This document shows positions 38,160-46,755 of a DNA stretch of 46,755 bases, piece after piece. Source of the stretch: Oceanibaculum pacificum (lineage in GTDB: Bacteria; Pseudomonadota; Alphaproteobacteria; Oceanibaculales; Oceanibaculaceae); assembly GCF_001618175.1 (NCBI RefSeq), contig NZ_LPXN01000099.1, positions 1 to 46,755 on the forward strand, written 5' to 3'. The notes below the pieces were generated by a model that was not told the origin of the DNA, ran no database searches, and saw only the letters and a list, made by a program, of their open reading frames with translations. A program made the translations under genes and the position numbers. Numbering within the stretch: the first letter of the stretch is position 1; each line of letters starts with the position of its first letter.

Positions 38160-39160
38160 TGACGGTCATTCGGGCCTATCAGGATCTGGCGCTCGATCCG
38201 CCGGGCTGGTGCCGGCTTGCGATCGAAGGCGTGTCGCTGGACGAGGGGCCGGTGGAAATCAGCATCCGGCGCGGCGGGGCGAACCGCCCCTGGCTGGGGG
38301 CCGACTGGCAGGAGGACGAGGCCTGGAACCGGCTGGAGATCGTCGAGCGCACGGAAAACGGCTTCACCGCCCGCATCGGCCCGGACAAGACCGTGCCGCT
38401 GGGCGGCATCGCCACGGTGGCGCTCCAGTTCCGCGCCGCCGGCCAGCCCTTCCAGCCCGGCAACGGCACGCGCATCGCCTGGCCGAAGATCATCCTGCCC
38501 GGCGGCAACAGCGCCGGTGCGGTCCCGCCGCCGCCAGAGCCAGAGCCGGAGCCGGAACCCGAACCGAGGATTCTGGCGGCGGACCCCCCGCCGCCCATCG
38601 AGGTAAATCCCGACAAGCCCAATTTGCGGAAATGGCTGTGGCTGGGGCCGCTGTTGGTTCTGCTCGCCGTCGGCTATTATGTCTGGGATTCCGGCATGCT
38701 GGAGCGCGAGCGGCCGGCCGTGGCGACCGGCCCGTTCTATGACGAGCTGGCGATGCGGGAGTTTCTGAACGCCGAGCCCGACGGCCCGGCGGCAACCGCC
38801 AAAGCCGACGAGTTTCTTGCCGCCGGCCATCCCGATCTGGCGCTGCTGATCTATCGCCATGCCGACCGCAAGCAGGATGCGGCGGCGGCCTACGCCATCG
38901 GCCGCATGTACGATCCGGCGACGCACACGAAGGAGACATCCGCCTTCCCCGCGCCGGATGCGGAGCAGGCCGCCAGCTATTACCGCAAGGCGGCGGAGGC
39001 CGGGCGGGCGGACGCGCAATTCGCGCTGGGCCGGCTGCTGCTGTCGGGCGCGACCAGCGACGCCAGCGGGCCGGAACAGGGCACGGTCTGGCTGCGCCGC
39101 GCCGCCGACCAGGGCCATGCCGAGGCCAAGGAAAGCCTGGCCAAGCTGGGCATCGAATAA
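38159..39160 (+). CDS. Single-pass membrane protein with Sel1-like repeats
   Basis: The 333-residue protein has a soluble N-domain (1-120, beta-rich, unknown), a Pro-Glu dipeptide hinge (about 125-136), a membrane span (about 158-176) and a C-terminal helical-repeat domain. Its Sel1-type units are AAAYAIGRMYDP, AASYYRKAAEAGRADAQFALGRLLLSGAT and TVWLRRAADQGHAEAKESLAKLG. Orientation predicts Sel1 repeats in the periplasm, where they usually mediate protein contacts. Its ATG overlaps the srfC stop (TAATG). Not recognised as a named family. Confidence 0.8.
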   Translation: MTVIRAYQDLALDPPGWCRLAIEGVSLDEGPVEISIRRGGANRPWLGADWQEDEAWNRLEIVERTENGFTARIGPDKTVPLGGIATVALQFRAAGQPFQPGNGTRIAWPKIILPGGNSAGAVPPPPEPEPEPEPEPRILAADPPPPIEVNPDKPNLRKWLWLGPLLVLLAVGYYVWDSGMLERERPAVATGPFYDELAMREFLNAEPDGPAATAKADEFLAAGHPDLALLIYRHADRKQDAAAAYAIGRMYDPATHTKETSAFPAPDAEQAASYYRKAAEAGRADAQFALGRLLLSGATSDASGPEQGTVWLRRAADQGHAEAKESLAKLGIE

Positions 39161-39174
39161 AGAGGGAGACGCGT

Positions 39175-41129
39175 ATGCGCCGCATCCTGCCGCCCCGCAC
39201 TTTTGCGCCCCGCATTCTGGTGCTCTGCGCCTTGCTGCTGTCGCTGCTGGTGACAGCCGAGGCCGTGGCGCAGGCGCGCCAGCCGCTGCTGATGGAGGGC
39301 AAGCAGACCCTGTTCCAGCGCGTGCTGACGCGCCCGGGGACGGCGCTGCTGGACAAGCCGGGCGGCAAGCAGGTGGCGGCGCTGCCGCCCTTGTCGATCT
39401 TCTATGTCTATGGCCGGCAGGGCGAGCATATCGAGGTGGGCAGCAACAGCGCCGGGCGCATCGCCGGCTGGGTGAAGGCGGACCAGGCGATCGACTGGAA
39501 GCAGTCGCTGGTGCTGACCTTCGCCAACCCGGCGGGCCGCGACCGCGCGCTGTTCTTCGCCGAGGAGAATGCCATGCTGGACATGGTGGAGGCCGACGAT
39601 CTGGCGCAGCAGCTTGCCGCCATCCGGCGCGACATCGAGGCCAAGGGCGAATCCCCGTCGGACAAGATCGTGGCGGTGGAGCCGAAAGAATTCGTCGATA
39701 TCCGCCAGCAATTCTATCTGCTGCCGATCCTGCAGGCGCGCGAGACGGCGCTGGCCAGCGGCTTTCGGGTGAAAAGCGTCGAGGTTGCCTCGGTGACCGC
39801 CAGGCCGCGGCCGCCGCAGATGTCGCAGCGGGCCAATGAGGGGCTGAAGGATTTCAGCGCCGCATTGGTCTTCGTCATCGACGCCTCGACCTCCATGGGC
39901 CCCTATATCGACGAGGCGCGCGCCGCCGTGGCGCAGATCTACGACCGCATCCAGGCCGCCGGGCTGGCCGACAAGATGCGCTTCGGGCTGGTCGGCTATC
40001 GCGACGACCCGAAGGCGGTGAAGGGCGTGGACTATCTGTCGCGCCTCTTCGTCGATCCCGCCCAAGTGCGCGACCGCGAGGCGTTCCTGAAGCTGGCCGC
40101 CGGGCTGGAGGCCTCGAAAGTATCCACCCGCAGCGTCGAGGAGGATGGTTTCGCCGGCCTGATGGACGCGGTGGATGAGGTGGATTGGTCATCCTATGGC
40201 GGCCGCTACATCGTGATGATCACCGATGCCAGCTCACGCGCCGCCAACCATCGCTTCTCCTCCACCGGGCTGGGGGCGGAGCAGGTGCGCGAGAAGGCGC
40301 TGGAGAAATTCATCGCCACCTATGTCGTGCATCTGAAAACCCCGGAAGGGGCGAAGGACCATGCGGCGGCGGAGGCGCAGTATCGCGTCCTCAGCGCCTA
40401 TCCCAATGTCGGGGAGCTGTATTATCCGGTGCAGGCCGGCAGCGTCGCCAGCTTCCGGCGGAATGTCGACGTGCTGGCCGACGCTATCGTGAACCAGGTG
40501 GAGCAGGCGGAGAAAGGCAAGTTCGCCGCCACGACTGACGTCAAGGCCGGCGACCCGGCGGCGGACATCAAGGCCAAGACGGCGGCGCTGGGCTATGCCA
40601 TGCAGCTTGTCTATCTGGGCCGCGAGAGCGGCACCCAGGCTCCTGACCTGCTGCGCGCCTGGACCATCGACCGCGATCTGAAGGACCCGTCCAAGACCGC
40701 GCTTCAGGTGCGGCTGTTGATGACCAAGAACCAGCTCAGCGATTTGCAGGCGGCGCTGCGGCAGATCGTCGATGTCGGCATCGCCACCGAGGTGAGCCGC
40801 GACAAGTTCTTCGATCAGCTCAAAAGTGCCGCCGCCGTGCTGAGCCGCGACCCGACGCAGATCGGCAAAACCGGCCAGACCAATCTGGGCGAGCTGGGGC
40901 TGATGGGCGAATATCTGGAGGATCTGCCCTATCGCAGCCGGGTGCTGGCCCTGTCGGAGGAGATGTGGAACCGCTGGAGCATCGGCGAGCAGGTCGCCTT
41001 TCTGGACGATCTCAGCGCCAAGATCAGGCTGTATCAGAGCTTCCATGACGATGTCGCCAATTGGGTGGCGCTGGATGAAGGGGCCTCGCCGGGCGATGCG
41101 GTCTATCCCGTGCCGCTGTCGGCGCTGCC

Positions 41130-41133
<4 letters not shown>
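39175..41133 (+). CDS. Secreted VWA-domain protein, resembling the periplasmic part of PpkA
   Basis: The 652-residue precursor has a signal peptide (cleavage likely near AQA at residue 34), an SH3-like N-terminal domain (TRPGTALLDKPGGKQVAALPP, GWVKADQ), and a VWA domain with MIDAS D236-x-S238-x-S240 and D351. A helical C-domain (about 440-640) follows. This arrangement resembles the periplasmic part of the T6SS kinase PpkA, but there is no kinase domain. The genes that follow are homologues of the Tag proteins that act on PpkA. It starts 14 bases after the Sel1 gene and ends overlapping the ABC ATPase gene. The similarity to PpkA is my recollection and needs a profile search. Confidence 0.8.
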
Positions 41134-41828
<695 letters not shown>

Positions 41829-41831
41829 GCG

Positions 41832-43043
41832 ATGCGCGGCGCGCTGCTGATCCTCCGCCTCGCCATCGCCGACCTGAGGCATGACCGGCTGGTCAGCCTG
41901 TGCCAGATTGTCATGGCGGCGGCGGTCATCGCGCCCCTGCTTCTGCTGTTCGCGCTGAAGCATGGCGTCGCCACGACGCTGCTGGCGGAGCTGCGGGCCA
42001 ATCCGGAGACGCTGCGCATCCGCCCGGTCGGCTCCTACCGGCTGGGGCCGGATTTCTTCCGCGACATGGCGGGCCGCCCGGAAACCGGGTTCCTTGTTCC
42101 CGCCACCCGGGCCATCGCCACGCAGATTTATCTCTCGAAGGCGGAAGGCCGCGCCCCGCTGGCCGATATCCAGATGCTGCCCACCGCGCCGGGCGATCCG
42201 CTGGGCCAGGGCAGCCCGCTGATCGCGGAGCGGGGGCAGGTGGCGCTCAGCACCGCCGCCGCCCGGCAGCTCGACGCCGGCCCCGGCGACCGGCTGCGCG
42301 GCATAGTCGAGCGCAGCCGCGACGGTCGGGTCGAGCCGGCTACGGTGGATCTGACCGTCAGCCGCGTGGTGCCGGAGGCGCTGTATCTTTCATCCACCGC
42401 CTTCGTGCATCCCGATCTGATCGAGGCTGCCGAGCGCTATCGCGACGGCTATGAAGTTCCGGCCTTCGGCTGGCCGGGGGAGCGCGCCTGGGAACCGATC
42501 GCGGAGTATGCCAGTTTCCGCCTCTACGCCCGCGACCTGTCGGATGTTGCCCCCTTGGCCGAGGCGGTACGCGCCGCCGGCATCGAGACCCGCACCGATG
42601 CCGACCGCATCGCCGGCATCCTGGCGCTGGACCGCAATCTGAACGCGCTGTTCCTGATCGTCGGCTCGGTCGCGGCGGCCGGGCTGGTCGGCGCGCTGCT
42701 TGCCGGCATGGTGGCGGGGGTGGAGCGCAAGCGCCGCGCGCTCGCCGTGATGGGGCTGCTGGGCTTCCGGCGCGGGCTGCTGGCCGCCTTCCCCATGGCG
42801 CAGGCGGGGCTGCTGGCGCTGGCCGGCTATGGCCTGTCGCTGGCGGTCTATGGCGCCGGCGCGATTGCCGTGCAGTCCTATTTCGCGCCGCTGCTGCAAA
42901 CCGGGCAGGCGGCGATAGCGCTGGAGCCCTGGCATTTCGCCGCCGCCGGGCTGGCGACGCTGGCGCTGGCGCTGCCCTCGGCGCTGGCGACCGGCTTCCG
43001 CGCGGCGGCGACCGAACCGTCGGAGGCGCTGCGTGAGGTGTAA
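41832..43043 (+). CDS. FtsX-family ABC permease, TagS/MacB-like
   Basis: The 403-residue protein has one N-terminal membrane span (about 20-42), a large periplasmic domain (about 45-260), and three C-terminal spans (about 270-295, 315-345, 370-395). This is the MacB_PCD-FtsX topology. The AVMGLLGFRRGLL segment resembles the FtsX coupling helix. In Pseudomonas, TagS with TagT is needed to relay surface signals to PpkA. It begins 3 bases after the ATPase gene. Confidence 0.87.
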   Translation: MRGALLILRLAIADLRHDRLVSLCQIVMAAAVIAPLLLLFALKHGVATTLLAELRANPETLRIRPVGSYRLGPDFFRDMAGRPETGFLVPATRAIATQIYLSKAEGRAPLADIQMLPTAPGDPLGQGSPLIAERGQVALSTAAARQLDAGPGDRLRGIVERSRDGRVEPATVDLTVSRVVPEALYLSSTAFVHPDLIEAAERYRDGYEVPAFGWPGERAWEPIAEYASFRLYARDLSDVAPLAEAVRAAGIETRTDADRIAGILALDRNLNALFLIVGSVAAAGLVGALLAGMVAGVERKRRALAVMGLLGFRRGLLAAFPMAQAGLLALAGYGLSLAVYGAGAIAVQSYFAPLLQTGQAAIALEPWHFAAAGLATLALALPSALATGFRAAATEPSEALREV

Positions 43044-44577
43044 GACATTCCTGGCCGCCCTGGCCGCCCTGGCCGCCCTGCTGCTGCCGGCGGCGGCGCA
43101 GGCCGCCGATGTTTCCTGGAACGAGCGGCTGTATAACCCCGTCCCGCTGGCTGGCGACCTGATCCTGCCGATGCCCTGCGGCGGGGCGATGGCCTTCCGC
43201 CCGGTGCCGGTGCCGGCGGAAAAGCTGCTGGGCGACCGCAAGCTGGTGCTGGGCGGCACCGATGAGCGTTTCGCCTATGCCGAAAGCAGCCGGTCGGACC
43301 ATATCGCGGGTTCCTTCAGCGGCGGCAAGGAAGGCGGGCGGCTGTATTATCTCGGCAAATACGAGGTGACGGACGACCAGTATGCCGCCTTGTCCGGCAC
43401 ATGCGGCCGCGCCTCCAATATCGGCCGGCTGCCCAAGACCGCCGTCACCTGGCTGGAGGCGATGGATTTCGCGACATCTTACACCGAATGGCTCTACGCC
43501 AACGCCGCCGACAAGATGCCGACGGAGGATGGCGCGCGCGGCTTCCTGCGCCTGCCGACCGAGACCGAATGGGAATATGCCGCGCGCGGCGGGGCGGCGG
43601 TCAGCGAGAGCGCCTTCGTCGCCCCGGTCTTCCCGATGGCCGAGCCGCTATCGGCCTATGCCTGGTACGGCGCGCCGGATTCGTCCGACTTCAAGCGCCA
43701 GCCGGTCGGGCTGTTGAAGCCGAATCCGCTGGGCCTGCACGATATTCTCGGCAATGCCGGCGAGCTGGCGCTGGAGCCCTACCGGCTGAACAAGGTCTCC
43801 CGCCTGCACGGGCAGAGCGGCGGGGCGGTGGTGCGCGGCGGCGATTTCTTCACCCCGCAGGATTCCATCCGCACCGCCCAGCGCCAGGAGATGATCCCGT
43901 TCGACGCCAAGGGCCAGCGACGGCTGGAGACGGTGGGCTTCCGCCTTGCCGTGTCCGCGCCGGTGGTCACCTCGGCCGACCGGCTGGCCGAGATCGAGGC
44001 GGAATGGCGCAAGCTGCCGGCGACTGAAAGCGCGCTGGCCGGCACCGCCCGGCAGGAGGACCCGTTGCAGGAGCTGGCGGTGCTGATCGACGCCGCCCAG
44101 GACCCCGCCTTCAAGGAAAGGCTGAAGGAGCTGCGCACGGTGATGCGCGCCAACATCGTCACCCGCAACGAGCAGCGCGACCGCGCGGCGCGCAACCTGC
44201 TGCGCTTCGGGGCGATCCTGGCGCAGCGCATCCTGGACGCCGACGGCATCCGCGGCGGCCGGGAAAAGGCGCTGGCGGCGCTGAAGCCGGCCTATCCCGC
44301 CGGATCGCCGGTGCTGACCGAACTGGCCGCCGATGTCGCCGCCGCCGCCCAGGATGTGGAAACCAATATCGTCCATTACCGCGACACCATCGTGGAATTG
44401 ATCCGCGACTATCCGGACAGCGTGATCCAGAGCCAGGGCAAGGTGCTGGACGCCGAGCTTTCGGCGCGCGGGCTGAAAGCCTTGCAGCCGCTGGCGGAAA
44501 CCTTCCGTCGGCATGTCGGCGTTTTCCGCGACAAGGGGAAACTGCCTTCTGCCGACATCGTGCGTGCGCTAAAGTAG
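43033..44577 (+). CDS. Secreted FGE-sulfatase-fold protein, TagR-like, catalytic cysteines absent
   Basis: The 514-residue precursor starts at GTG 43033, overlaps the permease by 11 bases, and has a signal peptide (LAALAALAALLLPAAAQAAD). The formylglycine-generating-enzyme/SUMF1 fold covers about 60-315: YLGKYEVTDDQYAAL, FLRLPTETEWEYAARGG, NPLGLHDILGNAGEL, VVRGGDFF, VGFRLAVS. Where active enzymes carry two cysteines between the RGG motif and GFR, this protein has none, so it is probably a binding protein. A helical C-terminal region (about 325-510) follows. TagR of the T6SS threonine-phosphorylation pathway has the same fold and binds the PpkA periplasmic part. Confidence 0.87.
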   Translation: MRCKTFLAALAALAALLLPAAAQAADVSWNERLYNPVPLAGDLILPMPCGGAMAFRPVPVPAEKLLGDRKLVLGGTDERFAYAESSRSDHIAGSFSGGKEGGRLYYLGKYEVTDDQYAALSGTCGRASNIGRLPKTAVTWLEAMDFATSYTEWLYANAADKMPTEDGARGFLRLPTETEWEYAARGGAAVSESAFVAPVFPMAEPLSAYAWYGAPDSSDFKRQPVGLLKPNPLGLHDILGNAGELALEPYRLNKVSRLHGQSGGAVVRGGDFFTPQDSIRTAQRQEMIPFDAKGQRRLETVGFRLAVSAPVVTSADRLAEIEAEWRKLPATESALAGTARQEDPLQELAVLIDAAQDPAFKERLKELRTVMRANIVTRNEQRDRAARNLLRFGAILAQRILDADGIRGGREKALAALKPAYPAGSPVLTELAADVAAAAQDVETNIVHYRDTIVELIRDYPDSVIQSQGKVLDAELSARGLKALQPLAETFRRHVGVFRDKGKLPSADIVRALK

Positions 44578-44606
44578 CAACTGTGTCTGGCAGGGAAGTG
44601 CAACTC

Positions 44607-45329
44607 ATGGTTATGGCAACATTACGCAAGCGCGGTCGGATCGTCTGTCTGGCGGCGGCGCTTGCCCTGGCCGGCTGCGAGACCGTCGGCGACCGGGGGC
44701 CGCTGACGGCGGACGAGGAGCTGCTGCGCACTCAGTCGAAAACCTTCGTGGCGGAGAATGTCGCCGGCGGCGCCGCGGCCGGCGCGGCCATGGGCTGCCT
44801 GCTGATCGGCATATTGGTGGTCGCCTCGCGCGGCGATTCCAGGGATATCGCGGCGGCCTGCGCCGCGGGCGCGGTGGGCGGCGCGGTGCTGGGCGGGGTC
44901 GACGGCTATATGAAGGCCAAGCAGGCGCAGTACAAGGCGAATGAAATCGCCATGCTGGAATCTATCGCCGCCGACGCCCGGTCCGACAATGCCCGCCTGT
45001 CGCAGGCGGTGGAGACCGCCAAGCGCGTGGCCGAGCTGGACCGCCAGCGGCTGGACAACCTGGCCGCGCGGGTCAAATCGAAGCAGATCACCGTGCAGCA
45101 GGCCCGCGCCGAGGCCGGGGTGATCCGCGACAATACCAAGCAGATCGAAACCATCCTGGAAGGCGCGCGCGAGAAGCGCGACACCTATGTGCAGGCCCGC
45201 AACGGCATGAGCGGCGCCAACACCGCCGCGCTGGATGGGGAGATCACCCGCCTGAACCAGGAGATCGCCGTGCTGGAGACGCAATTCACCTCGGTCAACA
45301 CCTCGCTGCGCGTGGCGGGGCTGGGCTGA
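44607..45329 (+). CDS. Lipoprotein with glycine-rich segment and coiled coil
   Basis: The 240-residue precursor has a lipobox LAGC (Cys24). A small-residue-rich hydrophobic region of Gly-zipper type (AGGAAAGAAMGC, GAVGGAVLGG) runs over about 50-100. A long coiled coil (about 115-230: ETAKRVAELDRQRLDNLAARV and similar) follows. It is likely anchored to the outer membrane with the glycine-rich part inserting into a membrane. I chose the ATG at 44607 with AGGGAAG upstream; a GTG at 44583 is in frame. Its place after tagR suggests the role of TagQ, an outer-membrane lipoprotein, though I cannot assert homology. Confidence 0.78.
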   Translation: MVMATLRKRGRIVCLAAALALAGCETVGDRGPLTADEELLRTQSKTFVAENVAGGAAAGAAMGCLLIGILVVASRGDSRDIAAACAAGAVGGAVLGGVDGYMKAKQAQYKANEIAMLESIAADARSDNARLSQAVETAKRVAELDRQRLDNLAARVKSKQITVQQARAEAGVIRDNTKQIETILEGAREKRDTYVQARNGMSGANTAALDGEITRLNQEIAVLETQFTSVNTSLRVAGLG

Positions 45330-45823
45330 TGGCGCGGATGTCCCAGGCGTTCGTCACGCCCGCCGCAATTGCCGCCGCCGCCCTGCTGCTGGCCGGTTGC
45401 GCCTATACCGAAACCTCGGCGAAGCTGGCGCGGGGCGGCTATTACGATACCCGGCTGACCACCGCGCAGCGCAATTACGAGAATGAGCAGGACCGCAAGA
45501 CCCAGCTTGAGCGCGACCAGCAGCGCCTGGCCGACGAGCGCGCCAGCATCGAGCGGGATACGCAGCGCTACGACCAGCAGCTCGCCGCGCTGAACGCCGA
45601 GCTGAAGCAATCGAACGCCGATCTGGAGCGGGCGCGCAACACCAACAAGGTCTCGCGCGCCCAGTACGACAAGCTGAAGGCCGATCTCGACCAGCTTCGC
45701 CTGGAGGAGCAGGCGCAGTCCTTCTCCCGCGCCGATCCGGGTGAAAAGCAGCGCAAGCTGGAGGAGCTGCGCGGCCGGAAAGAGGCGCTGCAGGCCGCGA
45801 TCAAGGCTTTGGCGGCCGGCTGA
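45329..45823 (+). CDS. Coiled-coil lipoprotein
   Basis: The 164-residue precursor has a lipobox LAGC (Cys24), then an almost continuous heptad pattern (RNYENEQDRKTQLERDQQRL and on to the end), giving a periplasmic rod about 15 nm long if fully helical. Its ATG shares one base with the preceding lipoprotein stop, so the two are translationally coupled and may pair through their coiled coils. Family not recognised. Confidence 0.78.
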   Translation: MARMSQAFVTPAAIAAAALLLAGCAYTETSAKLARGGYYDTRLTTAQRNYENEQDRKTQLERDQQRLADERASIERDTQRYDQQLAALNAELKQSNADLERARNTNKVSRAQYDKLKADLDQLRLEEQAQSFSRADPGEKQRKLEELRGRKEALQAAIKALAAG

Positions 45824-45903
45824 TTCAGCCGATACTCCAGGCTCTGGGCGACGCCCCGACGATTTTCCCTTCACCGGCGACGCCGCCGTCGCAGGAACAG
45901 CGC

Positions 45904-46641
45904 ATGACGCATCCTTCCGGCCCCACCCTCCCGCGCTATCAGGAGATCGTGCACACGCTGCTGGCCGAGGTGGAGCAGGGCGTGCACAAGGTCGGCGCGC
46001 GCTTCCCGACCGAGCAGGAGCTGTGCGCTCGCTTCCGCGTCAGCCGGCACACGGTGCGCGAGGCGCTGCGCCGGCTGCAAGGCATGGGCCTGCTGAACCG
46101 GCGGCGCGGGGCCGGCTCCGTGCTGGCGGCGCGCCAGGCCGACGGGCGCTTCCATAATTCGATCAGCGCCCTGGACGAGCTGCTGCAATATGCCAGCAGC
46201 ACGCGGCTGGAGGTGCTGTCCACCGAGCGCCTGATCGTCGATGCCGTGCAGGCCGAGCGGCTGGGCTGCCGGGCGGAGACGCAATGGGTGCGCGTCAGCG
46301 CGCTGCGCCGGGCCGAGGGCGCGTCGGAGCCCTTCGCCTATACCGAAATCTATGTCGATGCGGCGCTGGGCGACGTGGTGCGCGATATCGGCCGCAAGCA
46401 GCGCGCCGTGCATGCGATGATCGAGGAGACCTACGGGCTGACCATCGCCGAAGTGTTCCAGACCATCGAGGCGATCCCGGCTGACGCCAACACCGCCTCG
46501 CGCCTGGCCCTGCCGGCGAACGCCCCGGTGCTGCTGATCGGCCGGCGTTATTTTGCCGAGGATGGCCGGCTGGTGGAAATCTCCGTCAACACCCACCCCG
46601 GCGGCCGCTTCCGCTACGAAATGACGCTCCTGCGGCGGTAA
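45904..46641 (+). CDS. GntR/HutC-family regulator with UTRA domain
   Basis: The 245-residue regulator has an N-terminal winged helix (LPRYQEIVHTLLAEVEQGV, FPTEQELCARFRVSRHTVRE, LRRLQGMGLL) and a C-terminal UTRA ligand-binding domain (about 90-240; EPFAYTEIYVD, GRRYFAEDGRLVE). HutC-type regulators mostly repress uptake or catabolic genes until a small ligand binds. It lies 80 bp after the lipoprotein gene with no terminator between, but its function is more likely tied to genes beyond the right edge. Confidence 0.92.
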   Translation: MTHPSGPTLPRYQEIVHTLLAEVEQGVHKVGARFPTEQELCARFRVSRHTVREALRRLQGMGLLNRRRGAGSVLAARQADGRFHNSISALDELLQYASSTRLEVLSTERLIVDAVQAERLGCRAETQWVRVSALRRAEGASEPFAYTEIYVDAALGDVVRDIGRKQRAVHAMIEETYGLTIAEVFQTIEAIPADANTASRLALPANAPVLLIGRRYFAEDGRLVEISVNTHPGGRFRYEMTLLRR

Positions 46642-46657
46642 AGCCTTCGCGCCCTGC

Positions 46658-46755
46658 CTCCTCCCCCTTGAGGGGGCAGGGTCGGGGTAGGGGTGGAGCC
46701 CACCTTGCGCCGTCCGCGCCATACCCCCCTCCCCACCCTCCCCCGCAAGGGGGGA
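46658..46755. repeat. GC-rich inverted-repeat element at right edge
   Basis: Two arms (46658-46697 and 46722-46755) are approximate inverted copies. Each contains a CCCCCTTG-type stem and a run of G- or C-blocks, and the arms flank about 25 bases (ending CCGTCCGCGCCAT). This looks like a dispersed, non-coding intergenic repeat of the kind common in Alphaproteobacteria. It continues to, and perhaps beyond, the window end, and follows the GntR stop. Confidence 0.6.

Overview
The window is GC-rich, densely coded DNA from a bacterial chromosome. The order serB / miaA-ilvI-ilvN-ilvC / leuA / mreBCD-mrdA-rodA is, from general knowledge, typical of Alphaproteobacteria, particularly Rhodospirillales-like lineages. 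TRAP-TAXI transport, many GTG/TTG starts and dispersed GC-rich palindromes fit that placement. The genus cannot be fixed from the sequence. I see no transposase, integrase, phage gene or CRISPR array.

Region 1 (1-13902) is mostly core genome. serB diverges from miaA. Acetolactate synthase (ilvI, ilvN), ketol-acid reductoisomerase (ilvC) and 2-isopropylmalate synthase (leuA) make branched-chain amino acids. A HigBA-type toxin-antitoxin pair, with a perfect 17-bp palindrome in its promoter region, sits between ilvC and leuA. The rod-shape set mreB-mreC-mreD-mrdA-rodA follows.

Region 2 (13943-14661) holds tRNA-Lys(CTT) with a recognisable promoter and a strong terminator, then two translationally coupled small membrane proteins of unknown function.

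Region 3 (14699-22579, minus strand) is a complete four-gene export operon of the NHLM bacteriocin type: HlyD-like adaptor, C39 peptidase-ABC transporter, second ABC transporter with a long N-terminal region, and a TolC-like outer-membrane channel. No precursor peptide or modification enzyme is recognisable in the window.

Region 4 (22778-28362) is a small uptake and catabolism locus. A divergent LysR regulator faces an operon encoding an AtuA-like protein split into core and C-terminal domain genes, a TAXI solute-binding protein and a fused TRAP permease. A LysR-type palindrome (ATTTAT-N11-ATAAAT) lies in the divergent promoter region.

Region 5 (28363-45823) is the most interesting part. A divergent membrane-anchored trypsin-like protease sits beside an 11-gene, nearly gapless operon of about 16 kb. 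It encodes two SrfA-like single-pass membrane proteins (one with a VWA domain), an SrfB homologue with actin/Hsp70-type ATPase motifs, an SrfC homologue with GTPase motifs, a membrane-anchored Sel1-repeat protein, a secreted VWA protein, an ABC transporter of FtsX type, a secreted FGE-sulfatase-fold protein without catalytic cysteines, and two coiled-coil lipoproteins. The second half resembles the PpkA(VWA)-TagT-TagS-TagR-TagQ threonine-phosphorylation input module of type VI secretion. Here there is no kinase, phosphatase, FHA protein or T6SS structural gene. I propose an envelope-spanning sensing or remodelling system joining the SrfABC cytoplasmic NTPases to a Tag-like periplasmic sensor. 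A GntR/UTRA regulator and a GC-rich palindromic repeat close the window.
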